In this document: positions 34,470-43,513 of the stretch, piece by piece
Layout of the letters: every line of letters starts with the position of its first letter
Position numbering within the stretch: the first letter of the stretch is position 1
Assembly: GCA_000380225.1 (NCBI GenBank)
Contig: KB904821.1
Coordinates: 2,766,556-2,830,555, forward strand
Direction of reading: 5' to 3'
Length of the DNA stretch: 64,000 nucleotides
From: a filamentous cyanobacterium ESFC-1
Lineage (GTDB): Bacteria > Cyanobacteriota > Cyanobacteriia > Cyanobacteriales > Spirulinaceae
The notes under the pieces: generated by a model
Told to the model about the DNA's origin: nothing
The model's input: the letters and a program-made list of their open reading frames with translations, nothing else
Databases searched by the model: none
Made by a program: the position numbers and the translations under genes

Positions 34470-37283
34470 ATGACAGATATTAAGTGGCTTATGGCTTGCT
34501 CGGCCCTGGTATTCTTGATGCAACCGGGGTTTATGTGCTTGGAGTCTGGCTTAACGCGATCGAAAAATAGCATTAATGTCGCGATCAAGAACTTAGCAGA
34601 CTTGGGCATTTCGGTGGGTTTATTTTGGATCGGTGGCTATGGCTGGATGTTTGGGGCTTCTTATCTCGGATGGTGGGGAACTTCAGAGTTTTTCACGAAT
34701 GTTGATAGTCGGCCCGAAGTTGCTGCCTTTTTTCTGTTTCAGGCGTTGTTTTGTAGTACCGCAACGACGATTGTTTCGGGGGCTGTAGCCGAACGGTTAA
34801 AGTTTAGCGCTTATATTATTATTGCCGTTGTCGTGTCTGGGTTAATTTATCCGTTGTTTGGCCATTGGGCTTGGAATGGTATAGACCAAGCGCAGTTTAA
34901 CGGCTGGTTGGGTCAATGGGGCTTTGTGGATTTTGCCGGATCGACGGTGGTGCATAGCGTCGGGGCTTGGGTGGCGCTGGCGGTGTTGATGGTGATGGGG
35001 CCGCGGTTGGGGCGTTTTCCCGAACCGGGGCGATCGCGCAAAATTAGTGGCTCGAATTTACCGATGTCGGTGTTGGGGGTGATGCTGTTGTGGATTGGTT
35101 GGTTGGGGTTTAATGGCGGTAGTACATTAATATTAGACGACCGCGTACCGAGCATTTTAGTGCATACCATTATGGCCGGGGTGGCCGGGTTAATTGCTGC
35201 CGGAATCGCCGCCGGATGGCTCTACAAGCGTTTGGAAGTGGAAGTTTTGATCAATGGGGCGATCGCGGGGTTGGTGGCGATTACAGCTTCTTGTCATGCG
35301 GTTACCACTCCCGAAGCCGTAATTATTGGCGCGATCGGCGCTGTCATTATGATCTCAGTGCGAAATTGGCTGGAGTTTTACCGCATTGATGATGCGGTGG
35401 ATGCCGTTGCTGTTCACGGGGGGGCAGGGGTGTGGGGAACTCTGGCGGTGGCGTTGTTCGGCCAAACCGAACTGCTCGATACTGGCTTAACTCCTCTACG
35501 ACAATTCGCCGTACAAATGCTGGGGATTGGGGTTTGTTTTGTTTGGTCTTTTGGGTTGTGTTGGTTGCTGTTTACCCTCCTTAACCGCTTTTTTCCTTTG
35601 CGGGTTTCCCCAGAAGCCGAACACCAGGGCTTAAATGTCTCAGAACATCACGCCAAAACCGAACTCTACGATTTATTTGATGTGATGGCCCAGCAAGCCC
35701 AAGAGCAAGATTTGAGTTTACGGGTTCCCGTTGAACCCTTTACCGAAGTGGGTCAAATCGCGCAACAATACAATAAGGTGATGGACTCCCTCGAAAAATC
35801 GGTGGGTCAACTCCAAGCCCAAACCCAAGAACTCAACCAAGCCAAGGAAAAAGCCGAAGCTGCCAACCGAGCCAAAAGTACCTTTATTGCCAACATGAGC
35901 CATGAATTTCGCACGCCTCTCAATGCGATTTTAGGCTTTACCCAGTTATTGCAACGTAGTCGGGATTTAAAGCCAGATCACCAGGAAAATCTCAATATCA
36001 TCAACCGCAGTGGTGAACATTTGTTGTCCTTGATCAACCAAGTCCTCGATCTTTCTAAGATTGAAGCCGGACGCATTCAAATCAATTTGAGCAATTTTGA
36101 TTTGTACCGCTTGCTTGATGACTTAGAAGATATGTTTGCAATCAAAACCGAGGACAAAGAACTACAGCTCATCTTTGAACGCCATGTTAATGTGCCTCGC
36201 TATGTTCGCACCGATGCGATAAAATTACGCCAAGTTTTAATTAATTTACTCAATAATGCCATCAAGTTTACCGAAGATGGGGGCGTGTCGTTGCGGGTTG
36301 CATCCGAGGGCAGAACAGAAAACCCGGTGTTAACTTTTGAGGTAGAAGATACCGGAGCCGGAATCGCTGAGGCTGACTTAAATAGCTTGTTTGAAGCCTT
36401 TGTGCAAACGGAAACTGGCAAAGCGGCTCAGGAGGGAACGGGGTTGGGTTTACCGATTTCGCGCAAGTTTGTGCAGTTGATGGGAGGCGATATTACCGTC
36501 AATTCTCAGATTGGGAAAGGGACGTTATTTCGGTTTGAAATTATTGTAACCCCGATTGCCGCCTCGGAAGTCGAGCAGCAGCAATCTTCTGCCAAACGCC
36601 AGATTATCGCGCTCGATCCGGCTTGTCCTGCCTACAAGTTACTGATCGTCGATGATAAGTTAACCAATCGTCAGTTGTTGGTTAAATTGCTACAACCCTT
36701 GGGATTTCAGATGGAGACGGCTAATAATGGTCAAGAGGCGATCGCGCAATGGCAATCGTGGCAACCGGATTTGATTTGGATGGATATGCGAATGCCCATT
36801 CTCGACGGTTATGAGGCGTTACGGGAGATTCGTCGCCAAGAAAAGGCACAAAATCGCTCTCACACCGTTATTATTGCCTTAACCGCCAGTGTCCTCGAAG
36901 AAGAACGAACGATCGCGATTCCGGCGGGTTTTGATGATTTTATGCGAAAGCCGTTTCGCTCTGAGGCAATTTTCAAGGCAATGACTAAATATTTGGGGGC
37001 CCGCTTTATTTACGATGACTGCCAACCTCAAGGGGTAAAACCGGGTGCGACTAGCCCCAAGTCTTTGTCTCCTGAAAGGTTAGCGGCTTTGCCCCTGTCC
37101 CAGCAACAAGAGTTACAAGAAGCTATTTTAGCGGCAGATTTAGAAGCCATTGAAGGGATTATAGGCAGGATATACCGCGAGCTTCCCGATATAGCGGCGG
37201 TTTTGCAAAGGTATGTGGATAATTTTGAATACGAGAAATTGTTGGCGTTGTTGAGCATTGAAAACCCCTTAGAGAAGCAATGA
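34470..37283 (+). CDS. Ammonium transporter (Amt) fused to hybrid histidine kinase
   Basis: 937 residues. Residues 1-375 are an Amt/Rh channel: about 11 helices with MCLESGL at the start, the gate F94 in [30 protein letters not shown] (D155, H162 of the twin-His pair), GFNGGSTL (gate F214) and [11 protein letters not shown] (H316). Both pore His are present, so it may conduct. A short HAMP-like linker ([20 protein letters not shown]) and coil lead to HisKA ([14 protein letters not shown]478), HATPase ([18 protein letters not shown]) and a receiver ([15 protein letters not shown]). The last ~70 residues are helical, without an obvious Hpt His. Amt-kinase fusions are thought to sense ammonium by the channel. 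The start codon touches the heptamer array. Confidence 0.93.
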   Translation: MTDIKWLMACSALVFLMQPGFMCLESGLTRSKNSINVAIKNLADLGISVGLFWIGGYGWMFGASYLGWWGTSEFFTNVDSRPEVAAFFLFQALFCSTATTIVSGAVAERLKFSAYIIIAVVVSGLIYPLFGHWAWNGIDQAQFNGWLGQWGFVDFAGSTVVHSVGAWVALAVLMVMGPRLGRFPEPGRSRKISGSNLPMSVLGVMLLWIGWLGFNGGSTLILDDRVPSILVHTIMAGVAGLIAAGIAAGWLYKRLEVEVLINGAIAGLVAITASCHAVTTPEAVIIGAIGAVIMISVRNWLEFYRIDDAVDAVAVHGGAGVWGTLAVALFGQTELLDTGLTPLRQFAVQMLGIGVCFVWSFGLCWLLFTLLNRFFPLRVSPEAEHQGLNVSEHHAKTELYDLFDVMAQQAQEQDLSLRVPVEPFTEVGQIAQQYNKVMDSLEKSVGQLQAQTQELNQAKEKAEAANRAKSTFIANMSHEFRTPLNAILGFTQLLQRSRDLKPDHQENLNIINRSGEHLLSLINQVLDLSKIEAGRIQINLSNFDLYRLLDDLEDMFAIKTEDKELQLIFERHVNVPRYVRTDAIKLRQVLINLLNNAIKFTEDGGVSLRVASEGRTENPVLTFEVEDTGAGIAEADLNSLFEAFVQTETGKAAQEGTGLGLPISRKFVQLMGGDITVNSQIGKGTLFRFEIIVTPIAASEVEQQQSSAKRQIIALDPACPAYKLLIVDDKLTNRQLLVKLLQPLGFQMETANNGQEAIAQWQSWQPDLIWMDMRMPILDGYEALREIRRQEKAQNRSHTVIIALTASVLEEERTIAIPAGFDDFMRKPFRSEAIFKAMTKYLGARFIYDDCQPQGVKPGATSPKSLSPERLAALPLSQQQELQEAILAADLEAIEGIIGRIYRELPDIAAVLQRYVDNFEYEKLLALLSIENPLEKQ

Positions 37284-37522
37284 AGGGAGGGGAAAACCCT
37301 GGCTAAGACTGCCTTATGTGCAAATCAGGAATGACCCTCGATCAGTTGAAACTCAGGGCGATCGCTCTACTCCAAATTGCCAGCTTGCATAATATCGGCT
37401 AGTCTCAGCCTATCCACAATCAAGATAAAATCAAAGAACCATCCCCTACGACTAGGGTTGTTTTGCCATATTTTAGGAACCTAGACTGACTTTTTGAAAA
37501 GATTATTGTTTTGGAGATACTC

Positions 37523-38947
37523 ATGGAACAAATGGATGGGCAAGAATTTAAGGGCAATATTATTGTCGTTGATGATACTCCGGCGAATTTGCGCTTATTA
37601 GTTGAAATTTTACGCAATAGTAGCTATAAAGTTCGTCCTGTTCCTAATGGTCGTTTAGCGATTCCGGCAATCCATTCGAGTCCACCGGACTTGATTTTAT
37701 TGGATATTATGATGCCGGAAATGGACGGTTATGAAGTGTGTTGTCGCTTAAAATCTAGCCCGGAAACCCAGGATATTCCCGTTATTTTTATTAGTGCGAT
37801 TAACGAAGTTATGGATAAGGTGAAAGCCTTTAATGTCGGGGGGGTTGATTATATTACAAAACCTTTTCAAGTTGAAGAAGTTTTAGTGCGGGTTCAGACT
37901 CATTTGGCGGTGCGATCGCTCCAGAAAAATTTACAGCAAAAAAATGACGATCTCGCTCAAACTTTAGAACAGTTGCAGTCTACCCAAAATCAACTGATTC
38001 ACTCAGAAAAAATGGCCGCCTTGGGTCAGTTAGTCGCGGGGGTTGCCCATGAGTTAAATACCCCTTTGGGTGCGATTCGCTCTTCGATTGGGAATATTAC
38101 TGATTTTCTTGAAAAGAATTTAGACCAACTGCCGCAGTTTTTTAAAAGTTTATCAACTTCTGAATATGATTATTTTTTAGCTTTAATTCAGCGAGCATTA
38201 CAAGACCGCGAACCCATCTCAACGAGAGAAGAACGGAAAATTCGTCGTCAAATTCGTCGAGAAATCGAGGCCGCAGAGATTGAACAGGCCGATACTTTAG
38301 CGGATATGTTAGTGGGTTTGGGGGTACATGGAGATGTTGAGGCTTTTCTGCCATTTCTTAAATTAAAAGAAGGCGAAGATATTTTGAATACGGCTTATCA
38401 ATTAGCGAGCTTATACCGGAGTGCTAAAAATATTGGGACGGCAACAGATAGAGCCGCAAAAGTAGTTTTTGCTCTGAGAACTTATGCGCGTTATGACTCC
38501 CAAAGTGAAAAAGTAGAAGCGAATCTGATTGAGGGGATTGAAACCGTTTTGACGCTGTATTATAACCAAATTAAACAGGGAGTCGAGGCGATTAAACATT
38601 ATGAACCTATCCCGAAAATTTGGTGCTATCCTGATGAGTTAAATCAAGTTTGGACAAATTTAATTCAAAATGCTTTACAAGCGATGGATCATCAAGGAAC
38701 ACTAACAATTGAAGTCAAACTTCAAGATGATGAAAAAATCGCTGTGATAATTGCGGACAATGGTAAGGGGATTCCTCCCGAAATTCAAGACCGTATTTTC
38801 GATCCCTTTTTCACCACTAAACCGGCGGGAGAAGGCAGTGGTTTGGGCTTAGATATTGTCCAGAAAATTATTGATAAACATGAAGGAGAAATTTCGTTTA
38901 CCAGTCAACCGGGAGAGACTGTATTTACTGTATTACTGCCTGTATAG
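37523..38947 (+). CDS. Receiver-histidine kinase
   Basis: 474 residues from ATG 37523 with TTGGAG upstream; a TTG at 37511 is a less likely start. Receiver (about 10-125): IIVVDDTPANLRLL, LILLDIMMPEMDGYE with the phospho-Asp, and DYITKPFQ. A coil (NDDLAQTLEQLQSTQNQL) then the kinase H-box AALGQLVAGVAHELNTPLGA, a long helical insert (about 205-300) unusual for HisKA, and HATPase with LIQNALQAM, IIADNGKGIPPE and GSGLGLDIVQKII. This REC-first layout means an upstream kinase may phosphorylate it and switch its own kinase. It follows the Amt-kinase by 239 bases in the same direction and is a candidate partner. Confidence 0.92.
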   Translation: MEQMDGQEFKGNIIVVDDTPANLRLLVEILRNSSYKVRPVPNGRLAIPAIHSSPPDLILLDIMMPEMDGYEVCCRLKSSPETQDIPVIFISAINEVMDKVKAFNVGGVDYITKPFQVEEVLVRVQTHLAVRSLQKNLQQKNDDLAQTLEQLQSTQNQLIHSEKMAALGQLVAGVAHELNTPLGAIRSSIGNITDFLEKNLDQLPQFFKSLSTSEYDYFLALIQRALQDREPISTREERKIRRQIRREIEAAEIEQADTLADMLVGLGVHGDVEAFLPFLKLKEGEDILNTAYQLASLYRSAKNIGTATDRAAKVVFALRTYARYDSQSEKVEANLIEGIETVLTLYYNQIKQGVEAIKHYEPIPKIWCYPDELNQVWTNLIQNALQAMDHQGTLTIEVKLQDDEKIAVIIADNGKGIPPEIQDRIFDPFFTTKPAGEGSGLGLDIVQKIIDKHEGEISFTSQPGETVFTVLLPV

Positions 38948-39010
38948 TATTTTCATTTGAGAGGTAAACTCAGATTGCGTTTTTTCTTAATAGTATCTCT
39001 GTTATAGAAT

Positions 39011-39062
39011 CGAGGCGGAGCCTCGTTTGGTGCGTCCCTTGGTGGAACTAAGGAACGAGATT
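39011..39062. repeat. Dispersed hairpin repeat CGAGGC-GGA-GCCTCG
   Basis: CGAGGC (39011-39016) and GCCTCG (39020-39025) form a tight hairpin, followed by CCTTGG..CTAAGG and GGAACGAG. It resembles the common cyanobacterial CCCAGGCTGAGCCTGGGAACGAG repeat. It may end the receiver-kinase transcript, though no T run follows. Confidence 0.5.
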
Positions 39063-39110
39063 AGGATGTTTATATCCGATTTGTAAATACTATATAATTT
39101 ATCATTTGCT

Positions 39111-40310
39111 ATGATTCGGATTCGAGGTCTTATCAAAGCGACCAATTACGTTAAAAGCCAAATCCAAGAGGGGATTCAGCCCTCAGAAGTGGCTTCTTTG
39201 CAAAAATATGTCCGAGACACCCTTCAAACCGTTGAAGGGATTTGTCAAGAGGCTCAAACTTCCCCCCTCAAACTGCCCACTCGTTCGCAACGGGCTTATT
39301 TATACCTAAAAAATATTGATTGGCAAAATCTACCCCAAAGTTCCCCAAATTCAAAACCATCTACTGCTAAATCCCCTCATACTCTCCATCTCAAAAATGT
39401 TGTAAAACAGCAAAACAATCTACACCAACAGATTCAAGAATTGCCGCCTAAATATACCGCGCAGCAATTCAAATCCCTGCACCAAACTTTCTTGGATTTC
39501 GTAGAAAGTATTGAGGCAATTTGTCAGAAAAACCAAGTTTCTCCGGCAGTTTTGGCTACTCCGTCTCGTAAAGCTTATGCTTGGATGAAGTTTCTGTGCG
39601 ATCGCCACTATCTCCAACGCCATATCGAGACGGTTCAAACTCTGCAAACCTTGGTACAGCAAGTCAGTCAAACTCAACAACAGGATATCTCAAAGATCGC
39701 GATCGCCCTCACCCATTCTCAGAACTTGTATAAATACAGACATCTACACTCTGGCCACCATCAATTACAACTTAATGAAGGATTTATCGGGGCTGACGAG
39801 TCAATTTTGGCTGCGGTTGTGCGTGGGAGTTTACAAGGCAAAAATGCCGAAGACCAACACAAAATTCGCTACTTTACCACAACCGAAGAATGTACCGAAA
39901 TACTACTCGAACTCGATTTAATTGCAGAAGTAAAAGCAGAAAATCCTCAAGGTTGTTTTCACGATTTAGAGGGTTTATTTGAACGCCTCAATCAAGAATA
40001 CTTTGCGGACAAAATGCCGAAACCCCGCTTAACTTGGAATCAAATTTTAACCCATCGTAAATTAGGACATTACGAACCCAGTCGCGACAGAATCGTGATG
40101 AGTCAAACCCTAGACCAATCCCATGTTCCCTCGATGGTGGTGGAGTTTGTGTTATATCACGAACTGTTACACAAGCATCACGGAGCAAAATGGGTAAATG
40201 GGAAGTGTCGGGTACATACCCCGGAGTTTCGCCGGGATGAGCAACGATTTCGCCATTATCAACAAGCGCAAGCCTGGTTAAAGCAGTTACCTGTTTCCAT
40301 CATGCTTTAG
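39111..40310 (+). CDS. SprT-like zinc metallopeptidase with duplicated N-terminal helices
   Basis: 399 residues. The C-terminal ~130 residues are a SprT-like fold: FHDLEGLFERLNQEYF, LGHYEPSRDRIVMSQTLD and FVLYHELLHKHHG (HELLH about 350-354) with the third zinc ligand in RVHTPEFRRDEQRF (His about 369). The N-terminal part has two related helical segments: EGICQEAQTSPLKLPTRSQR (about 42-61) and EAICQKNQVSPAVLATPSRK (about 136-155). No signal peptide, so it is cytoplasmic. SprT-like proteins are DNA-protein crosslink or regulatory proteases; substrate unknown here. It sits inside a signalling cluster without being coupled to a neighbour. Confidence 0.82.
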   Translation: MIRIRGLIKATNYVKSQIQEGIQPSEVASLQKYVRDTLQTVEGICQEAQTSPLKLPTRSQRAYLYLKNIDWQNLPQSSPNSKPSTAKSPHTLHLKNVVKQQNNLHQQIQELPPKYTAQQFKSLHQTFLDFVESIEAICQKNQVSPAVLATPSRKAYAWMKFLCDRHYLQRHIETVQTLQTLVQQVSQTQQQDISKIAIALTHSQNLYKYRHLHSGHHQLQLNEGFIGADESILAAVVRGSLQGKNAEDQHKIRYFTTTEECTEILLELDLIAEVKAENPQGCFHDLEGLFERLNQEYFADKMPKPRLTWNQILTHRKLGHYEPSRDRIVMSQTLDQSHVPSMVVEFVLYHELLHKHHGAKWVNGKCRVHTPEFRRDEQRFRHYQQAQAWLKQLPVSIML

Positions 40311-40487
40311 GGGGTTGGGGATTAAAGGGGGCGATCGCGCTAACCAGAAGATACAATGAAAAAATCAACCCTTAAACGATTGCGACAATTTTCCGTATTT
40401 TTACGGATATTCTCACCGAATCCAAGAGTATAAACTTAGCAACTGCCAAAATGCCCTTTCTCTTTGAATTGGAACTGCCTTAATGCC

Positions 40488-42611
40488 ATGCTTAAGCCTG
40501 CGATACTCTGCGTTGACGATGAAGTGATTATTTTAGATAGTCTGAAACGACTACTGCGGAAAGCTATTGGCAAGGGATATTTGATCGAAGTCGCAGAGAA
40601 TGGTCAAGAAGCCCTAGAAGTCACTCAAGAATTAATCGCAGAGGGTTACGAAATTCAGGTGACGATCGCAGACTACATTATGCCGAAAATTAGAGGCGAT
40701 GAACTGCTGCGACGCATTCACGAAATTTCTCCGACAACTATGAAAATTATGTTGACGGGGCAGGCGGATATAGATGCGGTGGGGAATGCGATTAAATATG
40801 CGAATCTGTATCGCTACATAGCTAAACCCTGGCAGAATGACGATTTGGGCCTGACAGTGAAAGAAGCAATCAACAGCTACACTCAAGCTCAACAACTAGC
40901 CGAACAAACCCGGCAGTTACAACAGATGAATGAGAAATTAATTGCTTCAAATCAAGAACAAGCTATTTTAATCTCTCAATTAAACGAAAACAAAAGTCGC
41001 TTACAACAACTCCTTGATGGCATTCCCGTGGGGATTTTAGTCGTCGATCGCGCCGGAAAACCGAATTTTATTAACTCGCGGGCTAAGATGTTGTTGGGTC
41101 AGGACTTAGGCCAAGCCGGAGAAGTGGGGGATTGGCGATCGCACTACGGCATTTACCAAGCCGAATGCGATCGCCTTTATCCAGTAGATCGAGACCCGAT
41201 CGCCCAAGCCTTACAGGGACTTTCAACCACAGTAGACGACATGGAAATTCGCTCTCGCGAGACCGTCATTCCCTTGGAAGTGTGGGGAACACCGATTTAT
41301 AATACCCAAGGAGAAATTCAATCGGCGATCGCGGCCTTTCAAGACATTACCAATCGCAAACAAGCCGAACAAGACTTGCGGAATGCCGAACAAAAATATC
41401 GCGGCATTTTTGAAAACGCCTTTGAAGGCATCTTTCAAACCACCCCCGATGGTCACTACATCAACGCCAATCAAGCCTTGGCCACCATCTACGGCTACAA
41501 TTCCCCCACCGAACTTCTACAAGAAAGAAACGACCTCAACTCGCAACTATACGTTAATCCTCAGCGTCGGCAAGAATTTCTAGCCGCGATCGCCCAATCC
41601 GGTTCCTTGTCCAACTTTGAATCCTTGGTGTATCGCAAAGATGGCAGTCAAATGTGGATTTCTGAAAATGCTCATGGGATTCGCGATCGCGACGGCCAAA
41701 TATTATACTACCAAGGCTTTATCGAAGACATTAGCGATCGCAAACACGCCGAAGCCGAACGAGAACGCTTTACCACCGAACTGCGCCAACTCAACCAAGC
41801 CCTCGGTCGCTTTGTTCCCCAAGAATTTCTGCAATTCCTTCATCGCGATAGCATTATCGACGTTGAACTCGGCGATCAAGTCCAACGGGAAGTTTCGGTA
41901 TTATTTGCCGATATTCGCAACTTTACCAGCCTTTCCGAACAGATGACCCCCGCCCAAAACTTTGAATTTATCAACACCTATCTGTCTCACATGGAACCTG
42001 CGATCGTCGAGAATCAGGGCTTTATTGACAAATACATCGGGGATGCAATCATGGCCTTATTCAGTCAGGGGGCGGATGATGCGGTGAAAGCGGGAATTGC
42101 CATGCTGCGTCAACTGGCAGTGTACAACGAAAGCCTGAGCCAACAAAACCGCCCCCCCATCGAGATCGGCATTGGTATCAATACCGGAGAATTAATGCTC
42201 GGAACCGTGGGAAGTGAATCCCGCATGGACAGTACCGCTATTGGGGATGTGGTCAACCTCGCTTCTCGTCTCGAAAATCTCAATAAGGTTTACAACGCCC
42301 CCCTGCTGATTAGTCAACATACCTTTGCTGACCTCCACAATCCTAACGATTATTGCATTCGCTTGATCGACCGGGTAAGAGTTAAAGGCAAAATCGAGAT
42401 GGTGTCTATGTTTGAAGTCTTCGACAGCGATCCCCCTCCTCTCAGAGACGGCAAAATCGCCACCAAAACTTTATTTGAACAAGCTTTGCTGATGTATTCC
42501 CTCAAATCTTTGGGGTCAGCTTATGAGTTATTTCAACAATGTTTAAGGCAAAATCCCGGCGATCGCGTGGTACAAATTTACCTCGAACGTTGTCGCGTTA
42601 GCCAGTTTTAA
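40488..42611 (+). CDS. Receiver-PAS-PAS class III nucleotide cyclase
   Basis: 707 residues from ATG 40488; a TTG at 40464 is unlikely. Receiver (about 1-125): ILCVDDEVIILDSL, VTIADYIMPKIRGDE and YRYIAKPW, of the RpfG/CheY-like type. A coil leads to two PAS domains (about 155-285 and 295-415). The cyclase domain (about 450-620) has VSVLFADIRNFTSLSEQM (first metal Asp), GFIDKYIGDAIMALF (second Asp), GIGINTGELMLGTVGS and MDSTAIGDVVNLASRLE, all class III motifs. It should make cAMP or cGMP; substrate choice was not resolved. A helical tail (LFEQALLMYSLKSLGSAYEL) ends it. Output is likely read by the wider cAMP network for motility. Confidence 0.93.
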   Translation: MLKPAILCVDDEVIILDSLKRLLRKAIGKGYLIEVAENGQEALEVTQELIAEGYEIQVTIADYIMPKIRGDELLRRIHEISPTTMKIMLTGQADIDAVGNAIKYANLYRYIAKPWQNDDLGLTVKEAINSYTQAQQLAEQTRQLQQMNEKLIASNQEQAILISQLNENKSRLQQLLDGIPVGILVVDRAGKPNFINSRAKMLLGQDLGQAGEVGDWRSHYGIYQAECDRLYPVDRDPIAQALQGLSTTVDDMEIRSRETVIPLEVWGTPIYNTQGEIQSAIAAFQDITNRKQAEQDLRNAEQKYRGIFENAFEGIFQTTPDGHYINANQALATIYGYNSPTELLQERNDLNSQLYVNPQRRQEFLAAIAQSGSLSNFESLVYRKDGSQMWISENAHGIRDRDGQILYYQGFIEDISDRKHAEAERERFTTELRQLNQALGRFVPQEFLQFLHRDSIIDVELGDQVQREVSVLFADIRNFTSLSEQMTPAQNFEFINTYLSHMEPAIVENQGFIDKYIGDAIMALFSQGADDAVKAGIAMLRQLAVYNESLSQQNRPPIEIGIGINTGELMLGTVGSESRMDSTAIGDVVNLASRLENLNKVYNAPLLISQHTFADLHNPNDYCIRLIDRVRVKGKIEMVSMFEVFDSDPPPLRDGKIATKTLFEQALLMYSLKSLGSAYELFQQCLRQNPGDRVVQIYLERCRVSQF

Positions 42612-42762
42612 CAATGTACAATTTACAATGTACAATTTACAATTAATAATTTACAATTAATAATTTACAATTTACAATTAATAATTTACAATTTACAATT
42701 AATAATTTACAATGTACAATTAATAATTTACAATTAATAATTTACAATTTACAATTAATAAC
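42612..42762 (+). repeat. AT-rich heptamer array TTTACAA/TTAATAA
   Basis: A period-7 array mixing TTTACAA, TTAATAA and TGTACAA units, starting right after the cyclase stop and ending three bases before the membrane-protein gene. It is the reverse complement of the AT-rich array at 18987-19089. Confidence 0.9.
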
Positions 42763-42765
42763 GTT

Positions 42766-43152
42766 TTAAGGCAGAAATAAACGCGCCAGAATCGCCCCAC
42801 TTCCTAAACTCAATACCCCCCACAAGGTTAAACGCTGCAACGAGCGCGATCGCGTCCATCCCGAAACTTGAAGCTGTGTGGCTACCCATCCCCAACTTAA
42901 CACCGCGATCGTGCCATACAGCCAAATCAAAAATAAACCGATTCCCCAAGTTTGCGCCTTATTCAACCACGGGGGTTTGCCAAACTCCGGCGCATTTTCA
43001 AACCAGACCCTCGCCCCCACTTCTCCCCATATCAGCAGCAACACCCACAAAGTTGCGATGAAAATTGCATCTGTGCCACTCCAACTCAAGTAAGCCAAGA
43101 CAAACAATGTTCCCAACCACACCAACGGCGGTACACCATAAGCGGCCATCAT
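42766..43152 (-). CDS. Small membrane protein of unknown function
   Basis: 128 residues from ATG 43152, with GGGGGGA upstream. The reading frame extends 22 codons further to 43218, but that part (IVNCSLLIVNCSLL) is encoded by the neighbouring heptamer repeat and is doubtful. About four hydrophobic helices are seen: LVWLGTLFVLAYLSW, FIATLWVLLLIWGEVG, IGLFLIWLYGTIAVLSW and LTLWGVLSLGSGAILA. No known family. Repeats lie on both sides, so the original gene may have lost its own 5' end. Confidence 0.55.
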   Translation of the reverse strand: MMAAYGVPPLVWLGTLFVLAYLSWSGTDAIFIATLWVLLLIWGEVGARVWFENAPEFGKPPWLNKAQTWGIGLFLIWLYGTIAVLSWGWVATQLQVSGWTRSRSLQRLTLWGVLSLGSGAILARLFLP

Positions 43153-43179
43153 TCCCCCCGCGATCGCCCAAAGCAATGA

Positions 43180-43513
43180 ACAATTAACAATTAACAATGA
43201 ACAATTAACAATTAACAATGCACAATTAATAATTAACAGTTAACAATTTACAATGAATAGTTGAGCGCCTAACCAATAACCAATAACCAATAACCAATAA
43301 CCAATAACCAATAACCAACAACAAACAACCAACAACCAATAACCAATAACCAACAACCAATAACCAATAACCAACAACCAACAACCAATAACCAATAACC
43401 AACAACCAATAACCAATAACCAATAACCAATAACCAATAACCAATAACCAATAACCAATAACCAATAACCAATAACCAATAACCAATAACAAACAACCAA
43501 CAACCAACAACTA
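43180..43513. repeat. Compound heptamer arrays CAATTAA then CCAATAA/CCAACAA, locus 3
   Basis: 43180-43258 is CAATTAA/CAATGAA type and 43268-43513 is CCAATAA/CCAACAA type (about 34 units). The two families lie side by side, as at 18.7-19.1 kb. The array overlaps the last codon of the phosphodiesterase gene (stop 43511-43513). Confidence 0.92.
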
